From Gymnothorax reevesii (lineage: Eukaryota > Chordata > Actinopteri > Anguilliformes > Muraenidae): DNA of 64,000 bases. The notes below the pieces were generated by a model. The model was not told where the DNA came from. It was given only the letters and a program-made list of their open reading frames with translations, and did no database searches. The stretch spans positions 11,181,167 to 11,245,166 of the forward strand of contig CM056587.1 in assembly GCA_029721435.1 (NCBI GenBank). The letters run 5' to 3'. Positions 11,279-20,271 of this stretch are shown here, piece after piece (positions within the stretch are counted from its first letter, which is position 1; the number at the start of each line of letters is the position of its first letter). Position numbers and translations under genes: made by a program.

Positions 11279-12305
11279 TGGCCTTATCTTATAATAAGGG
11301 TCGCCCCATAACGAAGGGTATGGAGGGTGGGGTCTCCTCAGACCCTGGTGGAGGTAGCAGCTCACAAAGCACGGCATATGTACATGATATGTTTCAGTGC
11401 GCCAAATGTTAAAACACTGAGCTGCTTTCAAAACACAATTATCCTTTTATAGTAAAAGTAGCGTAAGTAACGGCACAAATGCCGTCCTTGACAGAGGTAA
11501 CAGTAAATTCAAACAGTCATGTTCATTTACAAGCAATCTGTTGCTGCTGATCATACATTAGAGAAAAATAAATCTTTTGCCACTTCTCGTGTAGGCCACT
11601 CACTCGTTTAGGCTACCGGTCACGGAAAACGTGCTCTCTCCGGAGCGCTCCTCTCACTATCTGTGCGGCTTCCTCCATGGGATTCTCAAGAAATGGGCAG
11701 GTCATTTTTCCAAGACATTTTTCCAAGATTGGCCAGGAGGTGGTTTTATATACCCACTGAGATCTTTTCCTGAACTTAACCTGCTCTGGAGCAGATTAGG
11801 CGTTCAGCATAAGTTACCATGGCAACGTACCCTGCTAAGAAGTGAACCAGCTTCGTGATACGGGAAACCTAGGGTTAATCCAGAAGTTACCTCGCTAAAC
11901 CGAAATCCAGCTTCGTGAGACAGGCCCCTGGTCCTTGTCAGTTTTCTGTTTTCCACGTTGTGTATGTTTTTATATGCCTAAATTCCACAGCGATCATAAA
12001 ATGAATCTCTCTATGTTTAATTAATCTGTAATAATCTCCTAAAATGCTATGAGAGATGTGATTAGACTTGGGATGTGGCAATGTTAAACCACGATTTTTT
12101 TAAAGGAAGTAGCTATTCGCCCCACAGCGGGGTGATTTGGGAGAAAGAGATCGGCTATCTGCCCCGCAGCAGGGCCGACAAGAGAAGCATTTCAGCTATT
12201 CGTACCTCGTGGGACGGGTAAGAGAAGCACTTCTGCTATTTGCCCCGCAGTTGGGCCAATGAGAGATTCCATTCCATAATCCGCCCCGGTCTTTGATCTT
12301 TCGCG
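11279..12305. other. Harbinger right flank plus truncated MITE copy (duplication copy 1)
   Basis: 11279-11931 is the right non-coding part of the Harbinger-like element. From 11932 the flank is ordinary AT-rich DNA. From about 12102 the left part of the MITE described at 13435 is present but stops at the duplication junction near 12305, so its right terminal repeat is missing here. This block is duplicated at 12306-13638. Confidence 0.75.
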
Positions 12306-13638
12306 CAGAGGAGGGGACCTCATACACAACCATACACTCTTGCAGAGGAGTGGGTCCTCCTACACACCCGTACAGTCCTGCAGAGGAGGGGTCCTCCTAC
12401 ACACCCGTACACTCCTGCAGAGGAGGGGTCCTTCTACACACCCGAACACTCCTGCAGAGGAGGGGTACTCCTACCCACCCATACACTCCTGCAGAGGAGG
12501 GGTCCTTCTACACACCCGTACACTCCTGCAGAGGAGGGGTCCTCCTACACACCCATACACTCCTGCAGAGGAGGGGTCCTCCGACACAACAGTACACTCC
12601 TGCAGAGGAGTTGGCCTTATCTTATAATAAGGGTCGCCCCATAACGAAGGGTATGGAGGGTGGGGTCTCCTCAGACCCTGGTGGAGGTAGCAGCTCACAA
12701 AGCACGGCATATGTACATGATATGTTTCAGTGCGCCAAATGTTAAAACACTGAGCTGCTTTCAAAACACAATTATCCTTTTATAGTAAAAGTAGCGTAAG
12801 TAACGGCACAAATGCCGTCCTTGACAGAGGTAACAGTAAATTCAAACAGTCATGTTCATTTACAAGCAATCTGTTGCTGCTGATCATACATTAGAGAAAA
12901 ATAAATCTTTTGCCAATTCTCGTGTCGGCCACTCACTCGTGTAGGCTACCGGTCACGGAAAACGTGCTCTCTCCGGAGCGCTCCTCTCACTATCTGTGCG
13001 GCTTCCTCCATGGGATTCTCAAGAAATGGGCAGGTCATTTTTCCAAGACATTTTTCCAAGATTGGCCAGTAGGTGGTTTTATGTACCCACTGAGATCTTT
13101 TCCTGAACTTAACCTGCTCTGGAGCAGATTAGGCGTTCAGCATAAGTTACCATGGCAACGTACCCTGCTAAGAAGTGAATCAGCTTCGTGATACAGAAAA
13201 CCTAGGGTTAATCCAGAAGTTACCTCGCTAAACCGAAATCCAGCTTCGTGAGACAGGCCCCTGGTCCTTGTCAGTTTTCTGTTTTCCACGTTGTGTATGT
13301 TTTTATATGCCTAAATTCCACAGCGATCATAAAATGAATCTCTCTATGTTTAATTAATCTGTAATAATCTCCTAAAATGCTATGAGAGATGTGATTAGAC
13401 TTGGGATGTGGCAATGTTAAACCACGATTTTTTTAAAGGAAGTAGCTATTCGCCCCACAGCGGGGTGATTTGGGAGAAAGAGATCGGCTATCTGCCCCGC
13501 AGCAGGGCCGACAAGAGAAGCATTTCAGCTATTCGTACCTCGTGGGACGGGTAAGAGAAGCACTTCTGCTATTTGCCCCGCAGTTGGGCCAATGAGAGAT
13601 TCCATTCCATAATCCGCCCCGGTCTTTGATCTTTCGCG
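12306..13638 (+). repeat. Second copy of a 1,333-bp tandem duplication
   Basis: Sequence from about 10973 to 12305 recurs immediately downstream with a constant offset of 1,333 (for example TTGGCCTTATCTTATAATAA at 11278 and 12611). Differences are few, of the order of ten substitutions by eye, so the event is recent. The copy holds eight full minisatellite units, the Harbinger right end (to about 13264) and the flank. One breakpoint lies in a minisatellite unit and the other in a MITE. The junction TTTCGCG|CAGAGG shows only a 2-bp shared GC. Confidence 0.9.
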
Positions 13639-13673
13639 CTGAACCACCACGGGGCGAATAGCCTCTTCCTTTT
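13435..13673. mobile_element. MITE with 28-bp TIRs and four ~41-bp internal repeats
   Basis: The left end AAAGGAAGTAGCTATTCGCC and the right end, inverse GGCGAATAGCCTCTTCCTTT at 13653-13673, form terminal inverted repeats. The internal word GCTAT(T/C) recurs at 13445, 13487, 13528 and 13568, a 40-42-bp period. Each is followed by TCGCCCC/TGCCCCGCAG-like sequence and an AGAGAAGCA(C/T)TTC-like spacer. A left-end copy truncated by duplication lies at 12102-12305. Superfamily unknown; hAT-like is possible, but no 8-bp target duplication was established. Confidence 0.7.
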
Positions 13674-13950
13674 TGGAAAGCGTGACCACTTGCCACCGTG
13701 GAGTATGTAGACAGTTGCGTGCAATTTCTCAATGTACATACTTTAAGTGGTCTCATTGGAGAAATTTAAAGAGATTATTACATATAAATTAAAAAGAAAG
13801 AGATTTTTTTTTAAAGATCGCAGCACACTTAAGTCACCTCCCACCACACGTAGGTTTCTGTCGTAATTCCGTGCCCTAACTTGTGTTGTTGCAAAACGGC
13901 TCTTTTCGCCGTTGAAAGCCGTTGCACCAATTTGTCTTACGACGCAGCAC
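13674..13950. other. Unannotated spacer
   Basis: Short spacer between two transposons; nothing recognised. Confidence 0.5.
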
Positions 13951-14599
13951 TTAAAGGAGACCTATTTTGCAATATTTCCAAATTTGTATTTCGATTTTTG
14001 ACTCCCCTAGAGTTCCCCTGATTGTTCAAAGTCCAAAGCAGGGTCCTTATTTAGCTCATACTGCCATCCTAAAAAAAACCCATTTGTGGTCCATTGTAGT
14101 CTCTGCCTGAAACGCCTAATTGGGGTGGCTCTTCCGCTACGGCCCCCACTCCCCGTGCGCCCACTTTCTTCTGACTGGCCAGCTCTGTGGAGGGCGGATC
14201 TGGGCGGGACGAGGTTGCAGAATGCAGTTTTCCATGTCAGTCTCCCCAGAGTGAAACGTGAGACGCGTCAGGCAACTGATAAAGAATTGGCGGGGAAATT
14301 CCGCAATCTAAGGCAGTACATGTGTATAGATCTAATGAAATGAACTTGTTCTCATAAACTCTAATAACGGCAAAAGTGGAGGACGCAGCTCGAAAGTCTG
14401 GCAGCACAAGAACGAATTTGCTATTGGCTACAGTTTGTTATGGCAACAGTGGCGAGTACAGCGGTTTTTCTACTGTATAGTTAGTAGGCAGGGAAAACTA
14501 GAATCTACCCCATATAGACACATTTGTAGAACTTGTCGACATGCCTAAGTGTAGACCAGAGACCGTAGAAATCCAGTGGGTCTGAGTTTAGAGTGAAAT

Positions 14600-15000
14600 A
14601 TGGATAGTGAGGAGCAGCTAAAAGTGGACCAACAGCTTATGGACTGCTTCGGTGTGTATTAGGACCTGCTGGTTCGTATGCATAGCTGTGTGTGTTGTTA
14701 GCATGGAGAAACGAACAGCTTCCATGCTGGTATATGACGGAGGGGCGAAAGCTCCAGGCTAAACGGCATTTTTGGAAATTGCCCACGGAAATGGTTTACT
14801 TACTGCGTGGGAATGACCAGCTTTTCCTTGCAGAGAATGGGCGCATTATGGATAGTACGCAACAGCTAGAGAGAGATTGGTTATGTTATGAGCGTAATGC
14901 AGGTTTTACAGACCGTAAGTTCCGTTTGCGTGAACCGTTGCTTATGTGGAGCTAATGAATCGATCACTTTTGCAGGAAAGACTTCAATATTCAATCGATG
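14600..15000 (+). pseudogene. Relic open frame of the Kolobok-like element
   Basis: A frame starting at ATG 14600 reads MDSEEQLKVDQQLMDCFGVY and then hits TAG. The inverted copy has a parallel, longer open frame on the minus strand from 60717 (MDSEEEQ…KVNQQLMDCFGVYYN). Similarity between two diverged copies at the start of the frame suggests that an element protein or captured exon once began here. Other frames in both copies carry later pieces (GCIMDATAREN / GRIMDSTQQLERDW), so both are broken. A THAP-type transposase signature, expected for Kolobok, is not visible. Function unknown. Confidence 0.4.
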
Positions 15001-15359
15001 GCAATAAAGTGAATTAATTTGTTATATGGGACTTATTATAGCCTGTGCACTTCCCTATTGCTTTCACCAGTAGTATCAAAGCGATCGTTTCACAAGCACC
15101 CAAAAACGCGCCCCAAGCTCTGGAAAACCTACGTCTGGCCTAACTGCAGCCCAGCTCGGCAGACACATACAGCACCTCTCATGTTAGCTTCAACTCTACT
15201 GACTACAATCAGGCAACGTTTTGATGAAACTGTCACATTGATGCTTACCTAAGTAACAAAAGCATAGCGATCATAATTGCTGCATATCATTTATTCAGGA
15301 GCATTTTTAATTGGCAGAGCACGCAAACTAACATGCAGTAGCTGATAAGCGGTCATGAC

Positions 15360-15535
15360 TTTGAATGTAATCTGTCTTGCAAAAAATTTGTTTCACGTCC
15401 GGTGTGAAAGCTGCATAACGCAGCCATAATACATGCATTTGCGTCTTTGCATTGACTTTGAATGTAGGCTAATCTGTCCTGCGAAAAATTTGTTTCGTGT
15501 CCGATGTGAAAGCAGCTTTATGGATAGTATGTGAC
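15360..15535 (+). repeat. Two copies of a GTGAAAGC(T/A)GC-type short repeat nested in copy 1
   Basis: The phrase TTGAATGTA…ATCTGTC(T/C)TGC(A/G)AAAAATTTGTTTC(A/G)(C/T)GTCC occurs at 15362 and 15464. It resembles the interior of the 84-bp MITE at 17894. The inverted Kolobok-like relative at 59-61 kb appears not to contain it, so these are likely later insertions or their remains. Confidence 0.55.
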
Positions 15536-17096
15536 AGCTAGTGAGAGCTCGGTTATGTTATGAACATAATACAGGTTTAGCAGACCATAAGTTCCGTTAG
15601 CGTGGACAGCTTGCTTATGTGGAGCTAGCGAATCGATCACTTCTTCAGGAAAGAATTACCTATTTAATCTCCGCATTTTCGGCTTTTTATTAGCCAAAAC
15701 AATTTTTAAAGGGGAATGAAATTATGTCAAGGTAGTGCCGAAAAATCATTTGTTAAACCAGACATAGTAGAGCTTCGCATTTGCATTGCTTTCACGGTAG
15801 CACCAGAGAGCTTGCCCAGACATTTGTGAAGTATCCAACTGATCACGGTCATGAATAAGTGAAAGGATCACTAACTGTAGTGGCTACAATCAGGCAACGT
15901 TATGCTGAAACTGCCACATTGATGCTTACCAAAGTAACACAAGCATACCGATCAGAATTACTGCATATAAGTTAACCAGGAGCATTTTTAATTAGCACGG
16001 CGGCACGCAAACTAACATGCAGTAGCTGGTAACTGAGCAGTCATAACCTCAGAGGCAAACCCTTGCAATACAGGTTTTACTAACAGCAAGTTATGTTACT
16101 GTGAAAAGTTGTACCAAGCATCCAAATCACAAACAAGTTTTAAAATTTAGCTTCAAATGAGGTTCCTGTTCACACACCTTTTGTGGAATTTCCCCTGATA
16201 TCACTCTTGCATATTTAGGACACAAACATTAGCAACTGTTACTTGGCTACGTTAGCCGCTGTGCTACTGCCGCAATCAACAGACAGTTGTGACCCATACA
16301 AGCTTTATCTTGCGATATTTTACAAAGCCTGTATTTGAGGCCAGTTATTTATGCTAACTACCGCTAGTGGTCCTGCTAGCCACCCGTTACACGTTAGCTT
16401 CACTTACATTATTTGCCGTCATATCGTTACTTACAGCTTGTGGCCCGAGCGCTTGATCGATGCAGCTGCTTCAGGTTTGAGAAGCAGCTGAAACTCTTAT
16501 CCTATGTCGAGTTATCCTTTATTGACAAAGCTGTCTTGGTGAAATGCTGAGCACAAGTAGCTAACGTTCTCTTTGGCCGTGGCTGTTTGCTGCCAGCAAA
16601 CTAAAAAAGCTACCCACTGGTTACTGGTGGCATCCTCTTTTGGAAGAGAAATAAGTGTTTTTCTTGGCGTCCAAAAGTAAACGGACAAGCAGCTTTGGGA
16701 GAGAGATGCTGACAAAACTGCACCTCAAATGATCTGCGGTTCTTCTTTTGTATTTCCAAAAGTGTCGACGCTACTAAGGCATAGTATGATCTGCTGTTGT
16801 TAGTGCCTGCTAGAATAGTTTCCGGTGTGGGCAGGTCCAGTGCCGTGATTGGCTCTGGCTCGGTTTGTTCTAATTGGACGGCACAACCTGACGTCAGGTT
16901 TTGCCCAGATCTTGCGAAGATCTTGGGAGGAGCTGTTCAGAGAGGAAATCATGTTCATGAAATCACGTTCTAGGATTAGGGCAAAACCCCTGTATCTTAT
17001 GTGTAGACACTTTTCAGAGGTTGAGTATGGACAACTAACATTATAACGTTACTAATATGAATTAAAAGGAGGATCAGCATCATAGGTCCCCTTTGC

Positions 17097-17893
17097 AACC
17101 CATTTTCTTCTGCGCTAGGTCCATGCTCATGCATGACAAGTGGGCAGGACTGAGCAACGAAAGAAAATGGCAGTGGCACTACCGAGGCGGCAGAGTGAAG
17201 CATGGTGGAAGATGAACTGAAAAAGAGATGCTGGAACAAGTTTATGTAGAGGAAAAAGGAACGCGATTGCAGCTATGCGAAGTCCAGAATAAACATAGGG
17301 AAAGCATACCATTGTTGGAGAGAATTCGGGGAGTTGAATGCTTTTAATTCTCACGCCCAGGTCGCCTTATTTCTACTTGAGGTGAGTAGAGCTGGAGCTA
17401 ACTCGGTTGGATGTGAATTGTAAATTTTCATCCCAAGCGAAATTGAGGGAAGCTTGTGTATTGTTTTTGTAAGGCTATCTTGCATAGATCATGCTGGTCA
17501 GAATGAATCAAACTGTAGGGAGATCGATATTTCCTCTTTGGAGCGAGTTAGCAACCATTGCTAACTCTCAGTTGGCAAGCTAGTGAGTTTACTCATTCTG
17601 TTTGATCAAACCACAGTTTGTGTTTGTGTAATAACATTTTTTCTCTGGTTAGTACTCAGAGTTGAAATTCGTTGATGAATTTATAACCACGTGATAATTT
17701 TAGCTAAAAGTGATCTGCGTGACGTTGTTAATCCTCATTTATTAATGCCAAGCTAAGATACTTGTCAGATATCTTGTTGTAGCTAGCACTAATGGTGTAA
17801 ATTTATTGTCTGGCAATGGTCCTCATTGTTGCTATCGGGCGTTAATCACAACGAGCTGAACACGGCCATTTACCCAGCCGAGTGAGCCATTCT
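17097..17893. other. Unannotated DNA
   Basis: Nothing recognised. Open frames on the minus strand at 17127-17354 look incidental. Confidence 0.45.
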
Positions 17894-17977
17894 TAAGCTG
17901 CTTTCACTTTGCACTGACTTTGAAAGTAATCTGTCGCACGAAAAATTCATATCGCGTCCAGTGTGAAAGCAGCTTTA
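17894..17977. mobile_element. 84-bp MITE (AAGCTGCTTTCAC ends)
   Basis: TAAGCTGCTTTCAC at 17894 is inverted at 17963-17977 (GTGAAAGCAGCTTTA). The interior GACTTTGAAAGTAATCTGTC matches the nested repeats at 15360-15530. It is non-coding. Confidence 0.65.
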
Positions 17978-18234
17978 CTCAGAAGTTTCACTTTAAGAAA
18001 AGCGCTTTCATGTTCCAAGCTTCTGAAGGGGAGGGGTGAGCGGCTCTTTTGTGTTTACAGCCTTTAAAACGTGACCACAGAGCTAAAGAAAACACTAGAG
18101 TGGTCAGGAGACCAGATTTGGCGAGATTCACATCCGCCATCCTACCGAAGGAAAGCATCTGGCATGGAATTGTGAGAAACCTTGGACAAAGGTAGTTAAG
18201 AGGTGGAATACAGAGATTATGTTTAATTTTATCA
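17978..18234. other. Unannotated spacer
   Basis: Short anonymous spacer; nothing recognised. Confidence 0.45.
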
Positions 18235-18453
18235 TACAGCGGGGAAAATAAATACTGAACGCGTCAACAGTTTTCTCAGTAAATATATTTGAAATGGGGC
18301 TTTTTAAATGAAATTTTCACCAAACGTCCGTAGAAGCCCAAGTAATCCACACATACAAAGAAATTAAGACAAAAGTCCCTAATTCAGTTATGAGTAATAA
18401 AGTGAAATGACAGGGAAAAAGAAATGAACACGTTTACTGAACTCCACTTAATA
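18235..18453 (+). mobile_element. Tc1-like element, left-end fragment
   Basis: TACAGCGGGGAAAATAAATA at 18235 begins the well-known teleost Tc1 end (CAGCGGGGAAAATAAGTATTGAACACGTC). Similarity continues through TTTCTCAGTAAATATATTT and AGTGAAATGACAGGGAAAAAG up to TAATA at about 18452. There it is interrupted by a different element (next entry). No transposase remains and the right end was not found. Confidence 0.75.
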
Positions 18454-18720
18454 CAGTAGAACTCGCCTAAACTGTCCTGTCATAAAATGGACACTCGCTC
18501 ATACCGGACGTCAGCTCAAGTCCCAAGTTATCTGTAACCTTTTTCCATGAAATAAACATTGAATATACTGGATTTTATATAACGGACTTTGGCTTTCATC
18601 GGACAAAAAGTCCAGGCCTGTCACAATGCATTTCCATTAAAAAGCACTTGTGTGTACCGGACAGGCTGGTTTGCATCTTGCACATGCGCAGTTGCAACAG
18701 TGCTATGAAATGAAGCTCGG
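18454..18720 (+). mobile_element. pogo/Tigger-like end inserted at TA of the Tc1 fragment
   Basis: CAGTAGAACTCGCCTAAAC directly follows TA at 18452-18453. CAGTAGAAC…CGC is in the style of pogo-family terminal repeats. The next 250 bp repeats words such as TGTCC, CCGGAC and AACGGAC. The opposite end was not found, so the right border is uncertain. Confidence 0.45.
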
Positions 18721-19759
18721 CTTTCCTCTTAGAGGAAACAAACTGGCGCAGTTTCCATCGCAGCTGGAGCAACATGCAATATCATCCTCACTGTTATAAA
18801 CTTGAATCTCTTTTGCTAGTTATTTTAACTTCTGTCTCCACACAATCTATCAACAACTAAATAATAGCCCAAATTCAGAACAGAGTAAAAATTTACTCAA
18901 AAATAGGCCTATGCTTCACGAAACACAAACTGATCTAAAACTTCTGCACTCGTTCTTCCGCGCATCAGGTGATTTAACTTGCACCTCAGGATCGTTTAAA
19001 TTGTTTAACTGAAATAAAAGACCAACTGAAACATCTTTATGCAATTTCATAGCTTCTATCCATGAGTGGGATGGAAACACGAGTGATACTTAAAAACATC
19101 CATGCGGAAGGACTTCAATTATGATAAGAATTAAATACACGTTGATTGAATAATGACTGATCCACGTTCCAATGAAGTATTGTCCTGCCCTCGAGGTACA
19201 ATGCGGGTTAAGTAAAAGTGGGACTCGGCAAAAATTTCAATCTTTACTTTTGTTACTAAGTGTAAGATTGCTGATTATGGCGTGAGAACATGATATGCCA
19301 CTAAAAAGCATTAGACTCATGCCATAAGCATGAGAGTTGGCGGGTATGCAAATTTGATAAGCCCGTATCCCAGTTTTAAGAAACCCGATGCAGAACTTTG
19401 CTTGCTGCAGAACTCAAAAAAAAAAGAAAAAAGAAAAAGACAGGATACTGTGGCATGTACACGCCTTATCGCAGTTTCTGACAGCTGCCAACAACCTGTG
19501 AAGGCGAGGTCTCAGTCAATTGGCGAATTACCGAAATACGGATACTGTATGCAGTATAGTAAGGGGTAATGTATCAGTCGCGGATCACTTGGTGTTAAAC
19601 TGACATTTCCTTCACAAACATCATTAAAACTTCTATTTCAGGACTGAGTAAAAGATCTGTTTACTGCGAACGAGCCAATAGGCCTACTAAATTTTATCAG
19701 CTACAGCTTAAATGGCATCTTGACAGAAAACTATATTCCGTGCAAAGAAATTTGCTCAC
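18721..19759. other. Unannotated DNA
   Basis: AT-rich sequence; it may include decayed parts of the pogo-like element. A purine-rich AAAAAAAGAAAA tract sits at 19417-19440. No gene recognised. Confidence 0.45.
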
Positions 19760-19938
19760 AATGTCTATTGGTATTACTGTAGAGAAGAAGAGAAAATCTT
19801 TGAAACAATGCTAATTTTGGTATTCAGTTCTCAATAACATTCATGGAAATACCGTCCAATTGGAAAGTGACCCGCTACTCCAAAAGATACTGTGTATTCT
19901 GGTGCTTGGACTGATGTTTCTTCTGGTATTATCAAAGG

Positions 19939-20271
19939 TTAAGTTGTGTCGCACAGCCAGTTGAAGGATGACCTATTCATCCAAAAGTTTTTGCTCCATT
20001 CGGAATTGGTGAACTCCATGATGACAAATTTATCCCACCAATCACAGCAGCGTATCTTCACCCATTGTGTTCTTGTCCTACGCGGTGGCAGTGACAGGCT
20101 GACACCAGCCAGAGCTGAGGAAAAGTAGAATTTTTGCTGCAGCTTTCCTGTTCTGTTGCTGAAAATGAAGTGGATGAACCATAACTGCAATGCAATGTTG
20201 GCACTTAATAGTGCTAAGCCCACAATGAGCCACAGTGGGTTTTTTTCTCTCTCAGATTTCATTATTGCCAT
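19939..20271 (-). pseudogene. Harbinger-type nuclease (HARBI1-like) N-terminal fragment
   Basis: A minus-strand frame of 110 codons starts at ATG 20271. It has a hydrophobic N-terminal stretch (LIVGLALLSANIALQLW), an RRTRTQWVK segment, and EFTNSEWSKNFWMNRSSFNWL. The E-F-x(2)-W-x(2)-N-F-R/W-M-x-R-x(2)-F pattern is typical of the region before the DDE domain in PIF/Harbinger nucleases. The frame ends in a stop at 19939-19941. Weakly similar codons seem to continue to about 19760 in the same frame after the stop (…GVAGHFPIGR), but the catalytic D, D and E blocks are not recognisable. It is separate from the Harbinger-like element at 9.1 kb and without visible TIRs. Confidence 0.6.

Larger units (their letters stand above)
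9098..11931 (+). mobile_element. PIF/Harbinger-like element containing a minisatellite
   Basis: The left end CCAGGGGCCTGCCTCACAAA at 9098 is inverted at 11912-11931 (…GAGACAGGCCCCTGG), giving about 30 bp of terminal repeat with a few mismatches that extends into GCTGGATT. An exon for a Myb/SANT-like DNA-binding protein, the second gene of Harbinger elements, lies just inside (9307). The nuclease gene is absent, so this is a deletion derivative. A 37-bp tandem array fills about half of the element (9851-11278). Subterminal words such as CCAGCTTCGTGATAC at 11849 repeat the TIR core. A clear 3-bp target duplication is not visible. The right half is also present at 12306-13264 through a tandem duplication. 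Confidence 0.75.
13951..17096 (+). mobile_element. TTAA-flanked Kolobok-like transposon, copy 1
   Basis: The left end is TTAA (13951-13954) followed by AGGAGACCTATTTTGC. The right end is CATAGGTCCCCT at 17081-17092, followed by TTGC in place of TTAA. The TTAA target plus an AGGGG-type end fits Kolobok rather than piggyBac (CCC end). A relative lies inverted at 58923-61280 and matches along most of its length: the region near 14086-14230 equals the reverse complement of about 61145-60990, and 16500-17000 equals 59500-59030. This copy is longer because of an internal direct duplication (14871-15360 and 15535-16040, shifted about 670 bp) and nested short repeats at 15360-15530. No intact transposase was seen. 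Superfamily is inferred from ends only. Confidence 0.7.

Noticed and set aside
9754..11412. Long open frames (552, 509 and 351 codons) encoding a repetitive HSCRGG/LLQRRGP/TPAEEG-type protein
   Set aside because: They are the three reading frames of one 37-bp minisatellite whose unit has no forward stop codon. 37 is not a multiple of three, so each frame cycles through the same peptides. Reverse frames are also open.
14086..14343. 85-codon frame in Kolobok-like copy 1, mirrored in copy 2 at 60923-61264
   Set aside because: The similarity is equally strong at the nucleotide level across the terminal region, and the peptide is low in information (proline/leucine-rich from GC-rich DNA). It lies in the end region where binding sites, not genes, are expected.
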